Assembly (NCBI GenBank): GCA_045837725.1
Contig: JBEWZL010000066.1
Coordinates: 310,001 to 374,000, forward strand
Length of the DNA stretch: 64,000 bases
Direction of reading: 5' to 3'
DNA from: Vermamoeba vermiformis
Lineage: Eukaryota; Tubulinea; Echinamoebida
Both the position numbers and the translations under genes were made by a program. Shown here piece after piece: positions 11,996 to 23,303 of the stretch. The notes under the pieces are model-generated. The model was given only the letters and a program-made list of their open reading frames with translations. It searched no databases and was not told where the DNA came from. Every line of letters starts with the position of its first letter. Within the stretch, counting starts at the first letter, position 1.

Positions 11996-14703
11996 TTACA
12001 TGACAGTACACTTGTCTTTTTCGCCTTTTTTGGCAATATCTGTGTCAGAAAATAGACTTGTTTTCATCGCCTCTTGTTCAACAATCCGTCGTATCATCTT
12101 TTCAGCGAGCCATTTGAACGCAGGCATTACTTCTTGCGTATTTATGGCCCTACACTACCGAGTTAAAAAAATTACATTTAACGAGTAAAAAGTAATCGTA
12201 CCTGACTTCAAATACAACTGCATCAGGATATTTTGCTGCAAATTCGTTTAATTGTGATGTTTGTATGACACGGTCATCCTCGTTCTTAGAATTGTATCTG
12301 TGGAACATGTTAGCGGAGTTAAATTAGCCTTAAAATTATCCACATACCCAAGGATCACGATATGACTTAGTTGGCTGTACCTCGCGATGTTCTCATCAAG
12401 GCTCTGCAGCGCATTCGGATCTGACACATCGCACGCACACAGAGCCGCGAAGGACTCGATTGAGAATTTGTTAGTGCTATGACATGAGGTAGAGCAGATA
12501 GACGTACCGGCAAAATATGCGCATGAACAACTACAAGCCCGAAACAAGTTTGTACTAAACCAGTCCAAGCTTCGAGGGTCGGATCTGTCCAAAGATTAGG
12601 CCTAAAATGAGACATATAGAAGATACTAACCGATTTCGTCAGCTAGATCCTGTTGTGCCAATGCTTCACCGATTCTGTAGCACGCATTGTCGTGTCCACC
12701 TCCCGACTGCAACAACTTCTATTTGTAAAATTAGCGCGTTGAGCAATAAAGATTAGAACAGCACGTACAATACCAATGCCCGGCCTTTGATAACTATAGC
12801 TCATTGCACACACTTTAGCAATCGCAATATCCTCCTTGAAAAGTTCACTGCACAAAAAATGAATAAAGTTTGGTCAAGTTAATAGTATTTAAGACTTGCC
12901 TTATTATTTGACAATAATACTTTGATGTGCGAGCTATTTTGATCAATTGATACACTGGTAAGTGCTTGCAAATTTCACGAACAAAAATCTCGTCAGGCAA
13001 CTGAACGGTGACCGGTATCTGGTCCTCTGAAGAAACAAACATTACTAAATATGGTAATATGAACATCATCTCCATACCTGAGTACCAATACAGCTCGTTT
13101 GATAGCTCGCCGTTGCTTTTGACACCACCTGCCACGTGATAAATGAGGCTCTTGCCGACAATAATTTTTGACATATTATTTACCAAACACAAAGATGCCA
13201 TTAAGGGTCTGAACTGATCGGTGATAAGATAGTTGCGGAAGTTCTCCTAATTCAGTTTCACTCAGTGGAATAAATTTGTTGTCATTTTCTACAGGCCAAA
13301 GTCAGTAACCATTGTGGGGCCTATACTTTTAGCAAAGTTTCTGACCTTTGTCAAAGAATTGAGTCTTTGCAGGTTTCTTATCTTCGTAAAGGCCGCCAAT
13401 TAGTATATGGATACCATCGATGTATTCTGCTGTCACTCCATTGACACGTGTCACAGGTACTGTAGTGAAATAGGAATGATCGGGCGAGAATTGTGATCTA
13501 TCGTCTATTTGAGCGATTAGATACGTGCCCTCGTATTAATATAGTCATACATCGACTGTATAATACTGTCATATGATCACTGCCTCCATAGACAAGTGTG
13601 CACTGGTCGTTCGTGACAGCGCCGAAATAACTTCGCGGTGACTTTTGGTAGCTTTGAAATTGCAGCTGAAGCTTTGGCAAGACATCGCCTTAATGATTGC
13701 ATCAGCGTATTGTGATATTATTGCGCATAGTATGGCCTACCAAGGTCCCAATCGTACACTATTCCGTGATCCAAATCGTTTGCGCCAATTAAACGCAATA
13801 TATTTTGACCAGGTATAATGTTGAGTGCATGTCCATAACGAGGTAAATGACAGTTTTGTATGAAATTCCACGTACTTGTAGCTGTATTTGCGCTGCATTA
13901 GTGACACTCGGGTATCAAAAAATCTTTCTTACAAAAATTATAGAACCATAAATCGTCCAATACGTTGTCTTTGTTATTTTTACCACCGTGTAGTATTAAA
14001 TAATGCTACCAAATGTGTTAGTGTTATAAATAACGACAGGATCTCTTGGATCTTACCCTATAAACTGCCGTTGCGTGAGAATGTCGTGCTCCAGGGCCAT
14101 GTTTATTTTTTAAATTTTTCCATTGCCGGGTTGCTATTACGTAGTTTAATTATTTTGACGGAGGCAGTAAAATTAATTATGATTTTTAAAAAATGCTGGC
14201 TCACCTATGTCAAATTGATAAAAATCGTCCAATACTGCTCCATTAATGTCCTAATCCACCATAAATATATAAAGAATAATCGTAAACGTTCATCGAGAAC
14301 TTCTCGCGAGGAGAAGGCAGTTCTTTAACTACCGTATTTAATGGAGTTATTTTACGCCATGACCCGTTGCATACTCGTACATGATGACCTCTTTCATCGT
14401 TATTATTTTCCATGCCTGATTGAACTGTGGCTGTTTTAAGCCACGTAAATGAAAATGAATTACAACTAACCGCTGTCCGTTTTCAATTTCATTTATTCTT
14501 AGGTCTCTGATGATTAATTGGCCGGTTTTAAAATAATTCTGACCAATCGCGTAATAACGGATCCAAAAATGGAAAGGACAAAACAAATACAGGTCTTTAC
14601 AGAGGACGTGAATATTTTTTTATGGTCGTATAAAGGTTGACGAGATTTCGCGATGCTTTTAGTCTGCTGGTAAATGGCGCAAAATCGAATTTTCGACGTC
14701 CAT
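11996..14703 (-). CDS. Kelch-repeat / F-box protein with C-terminal degenerate Ras-like domain and CaaX box
   Basis: Three parts can be read through about ten short introns. (1) Kelch-type repeats, about 14400-13080: segments such as YIYGG, GARHSHATAVY, ILHGGKNNKDN, VYGGSDH, ILIGGLYED and FVFGGVKSNGELSNELYWYS. (2) An F-box, about 13030-12905: VQLPDEIFVREICKHLP followed by LIKIARTSKYY. (3) A region aligned by eye to small GTPases: QSGGGHDNACY where the P-loop should be, DPTLEAW at the effector position, CDVSDPNALQSLDENI, VILGYNSKNEDDRV in place of NKxD, and a C-terminus ending CTVM, a plausible prenylation box. P-loop Lys/Ser and NKxD are missing, so this would be a pseudoGTPase. F-box proteins usually recruit targets to SCF ubiquitin ligases. 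One intron has a GCAAGT donor (12899). A +1 shift is needed near 14250. The 5' end (ATG at 14703) is uncertain. Confidence 0.7.
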
Positions 14704-14839
14704 GACCCTCTACTACATTCGCATATCAACGCCAATCATTTCAAAGGGACTCTCCCTATTTTATTCTATTTACATTGGTTGTTATATTGTTATATAACAC
14801 AGTAATTTTTGAAGGTGACGTCTTCGTAATCTTTCGTTC

Positions 14840-16091
14840 TTAATGAGCTTCTTCAGCACTCGATTCAAGTTGCACGTCAACAAATGATTTGGGCTCACGT
14901 GTTCTCTCACTGGCACTCGACGGGGCACTGTCCAAGTCATCTTCTTCGACTTGTTTGGCTGAACGAGGCAACTCTGCACTGCTCATCTCTTCGTCTTGCT
15001 TCTTTTTGCCGTCCATCTCAATCAAATTGTTGCGACGAATCATCACGATCAGACTGATGAACCAGCCAAGAGCGCTCAAAAAGCCTAGTGTCACACGCAC
15101 ATGTCAACATTAACGTCGTACTGTAATCTTTAGCAACGTACCCATAATGGCCCAAATACCATCAGCAGGTCCAGATAGACCAGTAGCGCCGTATAAAGTA
15201 TCTTGGTCAATAACCTAATGGAATCAGAATGAGATCAAGTGCTGGATCCGCGCGGGCATAAGTACTTACGAAGAATAAAATACTAGCGATACCAAAGAGG
15301 ATCATAATCACGATTGAGCACAACTATATGATAGTTTAGTAAGTGCGCTTAGCCCAGTTATGATTTGAGTTTAATCAAGTGTTCAGTCTTAAAATGTAAA
15401 TGTGACAGGAGGATCCGTGCACAAATCTTTTTAAAGCAATCTTTCTTGAAGTTTATAAAATAAATGGCAATTTATAAATGGGTGCTGGTTATAAACGCAT
15501 TAAATGAGCTAGTAAAATGACTTACAAATTGGATGACATAGTTTCTACGGGTCAACTGATATTGTCGCTCGCCCTTATTCGCCAATAATCTATGTTTGTA
15601 TTAATTAGTATAATTCATACAAAATTCAATGGAAAATAACGTTAATTGCGGTAATACATGTGCAAATCACGCAAGATCCTGCAATGTTACAAAACTGCAA
15701 CGCGACATACCGGTATTTGGCTTGGGTATGGAAGGTCAATACATTAATAAATAATAATAGCGCTATAATGCCTGACAGCGCGGCCAAGACTGCAGGAGCT
15801 ACTCGCTATTGAAACATTTCAAATTAGTTAACGTTTTTTTCAAAATCAGAGGAATAATATTGTCGTAGATTAGCACTATTAATTAATGGCAAAGAATGTG
15901 TAAAAATTGATTTTTTCTTGAAGGGATCAGATCCGCTAATTATTCTCCGTCCGCTCCATAATGTGTAAAGCTACGAAACGACATCTTACCTCGCGAACAG
16001 CGTAAGCAATTACGGCGGCGATGCAAACTACGACCCATATCGCTGGGAAAATGACTTTCATCGCATCCTTGAATCTCTGCTTATGTGACAT
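14840..16091 (-). CDS. Four-helix membrane protein with acidic/serine-rich tail
   Basis: Reading minus from the ATG at 16091 (MSHKQRFKDAMK), short exons encode four hydrophobic segments: VIFPAIWVVVCIAAVIAYAV, the AVLAALSGIIALLLFINVL stretch, SIVIMILFGIASILFFVI, and GFLSALGWFISLIVMI. A hydrophilic C-terminal tail of about 60 residues, rich in Lys, Glu and Ser, follows. The topology resembles MARVEL or tetraspan-type proteins, but no family signature was recognised. It is probably inserted in an internal or plasma membrane with a cytosolic tail, whose Ser/Glu clusters could be phosphorylated (inference). Introns lie near 15080-15141, 15220-15270, 15325-15525, 15590-15715 and 15810-15990; the last three are longer than typical here. 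The gene is downstream of, and on the same strand as, the uL3m gene. Confidence 0.65.
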
Positions 16092-16519
16092 GGTGGAGTA
16101 GTGCTAAGTGATAAAGAGGTATATAGGCTATAAAATAGTGACTTGTGGTCTCGTAGTGTTGGAGTGAAATGAAAAAGTGCAAAATCTCAGCGCGATGAAT
16201 TTAATCATGAACGAATCACGTGATTCTTAAGGGTCCCTTAGGTCGGAATTACGTACCATGAGTGAAACAGACCCATCTCAGCAATATATAGGCCAATAAT
16301 GATATTGGAGTGCCACCTAGACCGCGCGACTAAGACAGACGAGTAACTCGCTGAGATCCGGTTGAAATTGCTACAAGTTTCTAAAGGACCCTTTATATGG
16401 ATATTAAGTCTGTTTATTAGCCGATTTTAAACAAAATTATTTCGATTGGCCGCTTGGTTATTTACACGACCGAGTATTTTTAAAGCGGATTTAAGTTTTT
16501 ACGTTTTCAGATGCTGCTT
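16092..16519. other. Intergenic region (uL3m 3' end / membrane protein promoter)
   Basis: About 430 bp between two reverse-strand genes. AT-rich, with CACGTG-containing and GGGTCCCTTAGG-like short palindromes but no ORF or RNA gene that I can support. It presumably holds the 3' UTR of the uL3m gene and the promoter of the membrane protein gene. Confidence 0.35.
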
Positions 16520-18587
16520 TTAAGCCTTCTCGCCTTCTCCACCCTTCTCACCGCCAGCATCATCACCTTCAAGCTCACCAGCTTGTTGGGCAGATTTAAT
16601 GGCCTTCAAAGCTTCAGCGAACTTCATCTCCCAATCAGTAGTGCGGTTCTTCCAGAACGGATCCTTGAACTTCCATCGCAATACTGAAGGCAATGCCTTG
16701 CTACCCTCAATGAAGGTAGGGAAGGGAGGTGGTCGGCTATGAAAGAAGAATACATTAGAGTCTAGCTAAGACACAAAGAGCATCGAGATCTGCTTACTTG
16801 TGAGGGCGATCCGGAGTATCGTAAATTTCAACCCATCCTTTCTGTTAATAGCAAAAAGGTAAGTGACGTGATAAAAGACAAAATATTAAAGTAAGGATGA
16901 TAAGATCCGATATAGGAAAATGACTGACACGACGATCATGGTAAATCCAATCGTGCTAATTTTTTTTCCACCAACTGGCGAACGTGTTCGGTATGAACTT
17001 TGTATGAAACTAAGTTTAGCTCGGAACGGTAAGTCAACGAAGGACTTATCGGCCGCATATTAGGCAGCAATAAATTATGGGTGTGAGTTCACCAGCGACG
17101 TACCTTGGGTCCCGGCACAGCACCCTTGACCATAATCAATTGATCGTCCACGTTGATTCGCATGACTCGCAGTCTCTTTACTGTGACGCGTGAATTGCCC
17201 ATTTGACCAGGCATCTTCTTGCCCTTGAACACTTTACCAGGGTCTTGGCGTTGACCAGTTGAACCTGCTTTTCGGTGGAATTTTGAAGCACCGTGCGTGG
17301 CTGGACCTCCCTTGAAGCCCCATCGCTTCATGACTCCTTGGAAGCCCTTGCCCTTACTGCGAACAGTCCGGTCAGTACACGTGTCACACGAGGTTCGACG
17401 AGCAATTTCAGCGCTGATAATGCTCTTATATGATAGACTAATGGACTTACGAGATGGCAGAGACATTGACGAATTGACCAGTGAGGAAGTGTTGCGCCAA
17501 GAGCTTGGTGCCAGGAGGAAGAATGGCGTCCTCAGTGACACGGAACTCGACTAACTTGTCCTTGGGAGGAACACCAGCATTGGCAAAGTGTCCTTTCATT
17601 TGATATGAGATCTGCATTATAAAATTCGTTAGTGTTTGCTTCATCAAGTGTATTAAAAATGGCCGTAAAAGGCAGAGAGTGCCGGATCTGTCTTCTTCTT
17701 TGTAGTCTAGAGTTGCTTGCATTTTTAACTTACTTTATTTAATTTAGCCAAGCCAGCACCAACTTGAAGGGCACTGTAACCGTCTTTGGCTTTGGTTTTG
17801 ACTTGAACGACCTAATACAACAGATGCGCGTCAGTTATTGCTCTTGCATTAAAAATTGTTAATAGTATCTTTCTATTAATATGTATGATAAACACGCAAA
17901 TAATTCATGCGCTCCATAAAATAGTTGGTGCATCGAGCTCCACGTGAACTTACGTGATTATCTTGCACTTGGAGCACTGTAACAGGCTGTCCTCGTCCCC
18001 AAAAATCTACTTCTGTTTTCATTCCAACTTTTCGTACAATTAAACCAGTTCTCTTGCTGATCCCTCGTTTCCTGAATGCGATCGGGTTAGAGCTAGTCGC
18101 AGCGTAGATATGCCAAATAGGCAAAATAAAAAATTTGAAAGCAATACTACACGAATATGCGCGTATTGCGCGAATAAGGAAGACGAACTAATATCAGATT
18201 CAAATTAAAAAATTATGTATTAATTTTACTATGATAGCTCGACGATGTATTGGAATTAAAAATCACTAATATTATTTATACGATATATAGTACACACTAG
18301 AGCACTTACCATCCTGTTTTAGTGTCCTCTGGAATAACTTTACCGGTGGCGATTTTTTTATTTGTTAATAAAGCCACCAATTTGCCGTCTCGCTCTAATT
18401 GCTGAACTTCGGCGTCTGTATAGCCCTTGACATCATATAAATATTTATCCAAATCGAATGACTGTTGATGAAAAATTCGGCCGCCATCGATCAGAGCCCC
18501 CTTGGGTCCGAATCGGCTACCTTCCTTCAGACGCACGATGAAGTTTCGTACGCCCGTTATTCCAGACCTCCTAACATAAATAGACAT
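16520..18587 (-). CDS. MRPL3: Mitochondrial large-subunit ribosomal protein uL3m
   Basis: Component of the mitochondrial ribosome large subunit, near the peptidyl-transferase centre and early assembly. The conserved uL3 core is clear: [25 protein letters not shown], then [18 protein letters not shown], then the signature [35 protein letters not shown] and the basic block [18 protein letters not shown]. The mitochondrial rather than cytosolic form is indicated by bacterial-type core length and by the C-terminal PPPFPTF segment seen in MRPL3 proteins, followed by a lineage-specific acidic tail ([16 protein letters not shown]). The start at 18587 yields an N-terminal exon of about 93 residues, with a basic beginning ([20 protein letters not shown]) that could serve in mitochondrial import. 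Introns are short, and the core exons sit at about 18075-17955, 17820-17735, 17610-17455, 17355-17100, 16855-16800 and 16740-16520. Confidence 0.88.
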
Positions 18588-18923
18588 GGTGTATTAATCT
18601 GTCAGAGCTGTGGTGTCCAGCGGCAAGTAAGAGAGCAACAAAAAAAATAAGGCAGATGTTCAAGTTACAGCCCCTGTCACCCACAATAGCGACCTCGACC
18701 ACACTATCATTGCCTACGCAATATGCAGTGTCAAGAGGCATGATACCATATGTGGCAGTCACTGAGGTGCTTGCTGCTGAGTGCGCGGGATCGTGTCATC
18801 AAATCCTCAAGTACCTGGCTCCCTAAAATCGCCAAAATAATTTATTTACATATATTCATATATAGTACAAGCATATTTAGATTTTTTACAGCATTGATAA
18901 TTTTTGTAACGGAATATTAACGG
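18588..18923. other. Short intergenic region
   Basis: About 340 bp between the uL3m start and the 3' end of the small membrane protein gene, both on the minus strand. Open frames here are short, with no family resemblance or plausible splice partners. It should contain the uL3m promoter; nothing else is recognised. Confidence 0.35.
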
Positions 18924-19284
18924 TCAATTCCTTCCGGTAGCGGTGAAAACGGATGCAAGGACGGCTGCCACGATACCGGCAATTGCAAGGCACGAAAATA
19001 CGAAATTTAATATTCCAGTCATCCTGCAGTGGAAGAGAACATTAGTACGAGTAAGTACACGTGAAACAGAAGATGTACCGAATCTGCGGGTGTTTTGAAC
19101 GGATGTAAACAGCTCCTAGGCACCACAAAAATGGCATTATGAAACCCACACCGAATCTTCGTTAATTAATTGTTAATTTGATTTTTCAATGCATTTCTAG
19201 TCCTTACAGGATCCAACCGGCCTGGATGTGCTTCCTCAGCAAGTATTCCTTCCTATCTTCTTCGACATAGCTTTTAGATACCAT
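18924..19284 (-). CDS. Small two-helix membrane protein, PEN-2-like
   Basis: Three exons on the minus strand join in frame to about 83 residues: MVSKSYVEEDRKEYLLRKHI, then AGWILFGVGFIMPFLWCLGA, VYIRSKHPQIR, and a second hydrophobic segment ILNFVFSCLAIAGIVAAVLA before FTATGRN and stop. Introns are about 19215-19165 and 19079-19026, both GT-AG. The pattern of charged N-terminus, a RK...G...PFLW motif in the first hydrophobic segment and a second helix recalls PEN-2, the small gamma-secretase subunit (RKYYLGGFAFLPFLW in animals). However, the protein is shorter than the roughly 100 residues usual for PEN-2 and the C-terminal part is not diagnostic. The function is therefore a suggestion only; gene structure and two membrane segments are solid. 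Confidence 0.55.
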
Positions 19285-19475
19285 TTGTCACAATTTGCAC
19301 TTATCAATGCTGCTTGTGTGTTCGTAGTAATTTGGCTAGCAATTCAACCGCTGAAATTTTATTTGATTTTATTTTCAAAGCTGAGCGGAAGGACGCAACC
19401 GCATTGATTCGTGTCGCGCTGTTGGTGATCGTATATCAGAACGTTCTTAGACCTGTGGAGATCATACGCGCCGAG

Positions 19476-20554
19476 ATGGAGTCAAATTCAAGTTTACTAG
19501 GGTTGTTACCCGCTGAAATTCAAGCTTTAATTTTTGGTTGCGTGACATTAGCTGATATTACGTCGTAAGTACTTAAGGAGTTGATTTAATGCAGTTCTGA
19601 ATTTTTTCACATTTTAATTCAGAATTTCTTTGACGTGCCACTACTACCGCCTCAACGTCTGGGCATTCATCTTGACATTAGACCCCATTGCATTGCAAAA
19701 TATGGTCGCGCAAGCGGCTGACATAGCAAGCTCGGCATACATCGACGATCTGTTCAGCGAACCAGATCCTCGCTTGGTCGAGCTCAGCAAGGTTCAACAA
19801 CTACCAATATTCCACAAAATATTCGAGCGGGTTAGTTTATCGCGCAGAAAGCTCGACAAGTTTGTTTTGTACGCGGCAGAAGGTTTTGACGACATCAAAG
19901 AAGAGTTCTTCAGTGCCATCGAAAAGTACCCGTCATTCATTGAGAACGTAACCTCGCTGACAGCAATTGATGTGAGAAGAGAGGACTTGGAGAGGTAAGA
20001 ACGTTATATTGGTATCATGGCATTTGTCGTACTAACAACATATCACTAGGTTCACAAAGTTGACGCCTCACCTGCGACATCTTGACTGGCAGCCGGTCGA
20101 TCAGTGGTTACCTAATCGCTTGTGGGACCTCAAACTGCCTTCGCTCACCTCTATAATATTTCGGCGGCTCAATGTCGTATACTGGAGCATGTTAAATGAC
20201 GTGTTGTCAGCACTCCCGTCACTTCTTTCCTTGGAGTTCATTGGTGGCAGTATTATTGCTACCCGAACGGCGTACATCCCGAGAAACTTCAAATTACAGC
20301 GTCTTGGCTATCTGAATTGTTGTTTTGTTCCGTGGAGTGAAGCACCTACCTTGTCTCAGCTTAAACAGCTCCTTACCTCTTGGGTGCCTGCTCTGAAGGC
20401 ATTAGATCTCCGCGGAAGTGTAGCGCTGCGAAGTCAAAGCAACTTGTTGGATATACAACGAGAACATCCTAATTTAGAAATTACCCTTGGTTTGTATGAC
20501 AAGGTGGACCAGTCAACAGAGATGCTTGCATTGTTCACGTGCGAGAAAGAATAA
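19476..20554 (+). CDS. F-box protein with leucine-rich-type C-terminal region
   Basis: Three exons (19476-19564, about 19622-19994, about 20051-20554). The N-terminal LLPAEIQALIFGCVTLADITS followed by ISLTCHYYRLNVW fits an F-box, which would bind SKP1 in an SCF ubiquitin ligase. The remaining 290 residues alternate hydrophobic and polar blocks (LTPHLRHLDWQPV, LKLPSLTSIIFRRL, LPSLLSLEFIGGSI, LQRLGYLNCCFVPW, VPALKALDLRGSV), reminiscent of irregular leucine-rich repeats, as in FBXL-type proteins. The start is chosen at the ATG 19476, just upstream of the F-box; earlier codons in the frame give no domain. The target protein is unknown. The gene ends about 100 bp from the convergent POMP gene. Confidence 0.72.
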
Positions 20555-20656
20555 ATAACTGTGGTCGACTTGATTTGCTCAAAGATTAGAACTATTTATA
20601 TACGGCATATTACCGCGAGTATATGCAACAAATATTCATCGAGTGATGACCAGTTT

Positions 20657-21410
20657 TTACAGCTTGAGTTTGGCTTCCATCATTTGATGCACGCCCTTGG
20701 GGATATCTTCCTTCTCGAAAGGATCTAATAAATAATTAATATTTGGTCGTGAGCGATATCATTTGACGTAAATACATACCGCCTAAGTAGTCCTCAAATC
20801 CAAATTCAAGATCTTTCTTAGTGATTGTGTCCAAACCAGCAAATGAGCTCTTCAATACGGGCAAACGTTGGAATGATGATAAAATTTGCTTTTCCATCTC
20901 AAGGCGCATAACCTAAAGGAAGAAGCGAGATCAGAAATTGAATTGCTGATGCAACGTTGCAATTTTAATAACAATTGTACTTACCATATGTGAACCATAA
21001 ACATTCTTCAATGCAGTGTATTTCAATTGCTCTTGAGTCTTGGCGTGCTGAACAATAAAATTAGCGGATGAAAAATTTTCATAATTGTAATTAAAAAAGC
21101 AATAGTACTCTAAATATTACTAATATTATTATAATATTATTGCCACTACATTTGTATTATTTTCTTGTTGAAATCGTGTTTTGTAAGCGAAATTATAATT
21201 TTGTTTTGCCTCATAATAATTATTCACTCGTCTTCCAATCACGTACATTCTTTTGAATATATTCTACAGGGTGCACGGTGGCCATATGTGCATTTTTAGA
21301 GCGAAGAAACTCGTCGTCTCCGAGTTTGACGGTAGCAAGAGTATCCTGCAAAAAATTTGTCAGATATGCTTCTATGTGGAATCAACCGTGCGATTTAATA
21401 GACATACCAT
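20657..21410 (-). CDS. POMP: Proteasome maturation protein POMP/UMP1
   Basis: Chaperone for 20S proteasome half-mer assembly. The assembled protein reads MDTLATVKLGDDEF, then HPVEYIQKN, KTQEQLKYTALKNVYGSHM, VMRLEMEKQILSSFQRLP, and LDTITKKDLEFGFEDYLG with a basic C-terminus (EAKLKL). HP..., the MRLEME..Q...RLP block and GFEDYLG correspond to the conserved UMP1 elements (HPLE, MKLQ.E....QRLP and GFEDIL in animals). The start codon appears to be an exon on its own: ATG at 21408-21410 directly followed by a GTATGT donor, with the next exon starting GATACTCTT at about 21353. The other introns (about 21253-21060, 20985-20915, 20782-20726) are GT-AG. Length is about 130 residues, near the family norm. 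Confidence 0.82.
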
Positions 21411-21556
21411 TGTTATTTATGTTACACTGTTCAAAAAAATTAATTATTCAATTTGGCTTGGCTGACAAATTTTTTATGCATTGTGACTAGTCATTTTTAC
21501 CACCACGTGCTACCCAAGCAACAGTATTCTATTGTTAGCCACCGACTATTTTAACA

Positions 21557-22682
21557 ATGTTAAAAGCACCTGTCGTCTGGTTCTTGAAGAGCAAGTCTGA
21601 GGAAGATAAATACAGCAAGGTACGGGTCACATCTCAAGCTCATAACAATCAAATTGTTACCAAAATATTCGACTATTTTATTTCTAATGATTTTTATTGT
21701 TTAAACATCATTGAAGCCCTTTTTAATTGCCCTCATATGTCAAGCACTTAATTTTTTATTATAGCTGTTTGAAGCTCACGGTTACTCTGTACACTTCTTG
21801 CCCATGCTTGAATTCGCATTTAAAAATGAGAGTAAATTAGAAGAAATAATATTGAATAATTACGACGTATTACGCCGGGATCATACTCACCAGTCCTCGA
21901 GCCGCTGAGGCATTAGACCGTTGTATACAACACATTAGAAAGCTTATCGATGCAGAGGCTAATGTAGAGCTAAATGAGAGACTCAAGAATGCTGTTGAAT
22001 ACTGGCAGTCACATCCACTTTTTGCTGTGGTACGTAGAATTTATTAGAAGGAGCCTTCATTGACCTTACGGTTATAGGGTGCTAGAACGGGATCTAGCTG
22101 TGCCGAAATAGAGTTTAAAAACAAAATTGTTGGCGAATCAGATGCAATTGAGCTATGTTCAAGAATCGCGCAACATGGTGACTTTGCACGACCTCTGCTC
22201 TTTTTGTGCGGCAATTTAAGACGCGACGAGTTACCTAATACACTGAAGGCGCGTAACATTGCATATGAAGAGCTCATAGTATACGAGACGCTTCAATGCA
22301 AAGATGCACTGGCCGTCAATACCTCGAGGTAAACCTTGACACTTACATTCATACCGCTTTCATTGGCTTATCGTGTTCATTCGTTCAGGTGGCAAGAAAA
22401 TGTGCCTAATTGGGTCGTGTTCTTCAGTCCTAGTGGTGTTGAATCAATGCTATCGCAGTATTTTCCAGCGAACCACGACTTTTGGAAGGTAGATCTGCCG
22501 CGCTTGTCTTTTCTTCCCATTCTAATGCCTTGATATAGAGCGTTAAAATAGCGTCTATAGGACAAACCACCAATCAAGCTATCATGCGCGACTCAGCCTT
22601 TGGTCGAAGTGCGGATGCAGTAGCTCAAAAACCAGCTCCGGATGCGTTGTTAGAAGCAATTTCTCAAGCGCACAACATCTGA
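21557..22682 (+). CDS. UROS: Uroporphyrinogen-III synthase (heme biosynthesis)
   Basis: Cyclises hydroxymethylbilane with inversion of ring D to form uroporphyrinogen III, the fourth common step of heme synthesis. Family features visible: VWFLKS at the N-terminus, FEAHGYSVHFLPMLEF, IILTSPRAAEALDRC, LFLCGNLRRDELPNTL, YEELIVYET, VVFFSPSGVESML, and IASIGQTTNQAI with a final alpha-helical tail (PDALLEAISQAHNI). Length is about 260 residues, as expected. Introns are about 21620-21764, 22030-22078, 22331-22388 and 22489-22539. A +1 shift is needed at a GGG run (21877-21879) to connect NNYDVLRR with IILTSPRAA; everything before and after is in good frame. The bare HemD-type domain is monofunctional. 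Confidence 0.85.
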
Positions 22683-22757
22683 ATATGAACGTCACTAGGT
22701 GTTTGAATCAAATGACGTGTCAAACAATATGGGTCTTGGATTCGGTCGTTTGGTCCC

Positions 22758-23188
22758 ATGGACAGTCTCGAGTTCATCAACAATATCATCACTTACAAAG
22801 CTGTACGTAGCACCTAATATGCTTCTAATCGAAACTAGGACTCATCCTTTGAATGACACAGGATGATGCGTTTGACGGAGATAAAGGCATACAGTTTGTA
22901 TGGGAAGGCAACACTGTCGCGAGCAATGGTCACAACAATCAGTTCACTCCTTCTGGCATTACCAACCAGCGACCTGTTTCCGACTTTTATTACACCATTG
23001 TACGTAGTATTGACAGTATATATGTGTTCAAGACTAACATCATCGATTAGAACGATTTGACTGTCTCGTATACCAGCCGCGTGTTAGATCTAGAAGTGAT
23101 TCAAGTGGGCAGTGACTCGAACGCACCTTCCTCGTCCAATACACCATCAACATCGATTGCAATTAGTACGCCTGATAATGTACCGTAA
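22758..23188 (+). CDS. Small uncharacterised protein, possibly GPI- or tail-anchored
   Basis: Three exons starting at the ATG 22758 (MDSLEFINNIITYKA), joined by GTACGT-type introns at about 22803-22861 and 23000-23050, encode about 107 residues including DGDKGIQFVWEGNTV and RVLDLEVIQVGSDS. A Ser/Thr/Pro-rich end (NAPSSSNTPSTSIAIS) leads to the stop at 23186-23188. In the +1 frame the DNA continues directly into a hydrophobic stretch, SGSTRAIWSALIIAVLIATLL, with stop at 23261. A Ser/Thr-rich stretch followed by such a tail is typical of GPI or tail anchors, so the real protein may end there, after a one-base shift near 23180 as seen elsewhere in this window. No signal peptide or known domain was recognised. 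Confidence 0.5.
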
Positions 23189-23303
23189 TCGACTCAGCGG
23201 ATCCACCCGCGCGATCTGGTCTGCTCTAATTATTGCCGTCTTAATTGCAACCCTCTTGTAAAAACTAATAAAAACATTCAAAATTAATTTAATGACGTTG
23301 TAT

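Noticed and set aside
12643-12720. A frameshift in the Ras-like part of the kelch/F-box gene
   Set aside because: Moving the donor a few bases to the standard GTACGT restores the frame (IGIKLLQSGGGHDN), so no indel is needed there.
13498-13600. In-frame stops in a kelch exon suggesting a pseudogene
   Set aside because: A 46-bp GTATGA...AATAG intron removes them and joins the flanking kelch segments in frame.
13888-14328. Plus-strand ORF of 146 codons
   Set aside because: It lies opposite kelch-repeat exons and introns of the minus-strand gene; its translation is low-complexity and basic, with no domain.
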